A DNA stretch of 5,951 bases from an uncultured Coriobacteriales bacterium (lineage in GTDB: Bacteria; Actinomycetota; Coriobacteriia; Coriobacteriales; UMGS124). This document shows, in pieces, positions 5,920 to 5,951 of the stretch (positions are counted from its first letter, which is position 1; every line of letters starts with the position of its first letter). The DNA lies in contig CAKUKJ010000165.1 in assembly GCA_934662525.1 (NCBI GenBank), positions 1 through 5,951 of the forward strand. Reading direction: 5' to 3'. Both the position numbers and the translations under genes were made by a program. The notes beneath the pieces are model-generated. The model did not search any database. It was not told where the DNA came from and saw only the letters and a list, made by a program, of their open reading frames with translations.

Positions 5920-5951
5920 ATGCCGTTTCCCTTCGCGATGGCCTGGACAGT

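Overview
The window is about 6 kb of GC-rich bacterial DNA holding four protein-coding genes: one truncated at the left edge and three complete. Several things together suggest a gut-type actinobacterium of the class Coriobacteriia (an Eggerthella/Slackia/Gordonibacter-like organism): the high GC content, a Tat-exported protein next to a Crp/Fnr-type regulator, a hybrid histidine kinase with the H-box SHDIRTPMNAI, and a lipoprotein binding protein with a twin-arginine pair. This taxonomic guess is inference; no rRNA or other marker gene is present.

Left part (1-1182). A divergent pair shares a 387-bp intergenic region. On the minus strand (1-93) lie the first 31 residues of a protein with a clear twin-arginine export motif (TRRTFVK), probably a secreted cofactor-containing oxidoreductase. 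On the plus strand (481-1182) is a 233-residue Crp/Fnr-family transcription factor without the Fnr iron-sulphur cysteine cluster. Between them is a perfect 18-bp inverted repeat with Fnr-like 5-4-5 geometry (TCACA-N4-TGTGA), a good candidate operator for the regulator. The natural reading is a regulator controlling a divergently transcribed respiratory or reductase operon.

Middle (1183-1362). This is a short convergent intergenic region with a few small inverted repeats, none a convincing terminator.

Right part (1363-5919, minus strand). A two-gene operon is transcribed leftward. The first gene encodes a 620-residue lipoprotein whose N-terminal two thirds look like a family 1 extracellular solute-binding protein. 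Its C-terminal third looks like the C-terminal (substrate-binding) domain of 5'-nucleotidases, without the catalytic metallophosphatase domain. Nine bases after its stop begins an 894-residue membrane-bound hybrid histidine kinase: TM1, a large extracytoplasmic sensor probably of Cache type, TM2, coiled coil, HisKA, HATPase, a degenerate receiver, and an intact receiver. No transporter subunits, Hpt protein or DNA-binding response regulator lie in the window.

The most interesting proposal is that the lipoprotein is a dedicated ligand sensor that reports to the kinase rather than feeding an ABC transporter. A seven-unit AGT serine repeat in the kinase sensor domain and the degenerate middle receiver are further oddities.
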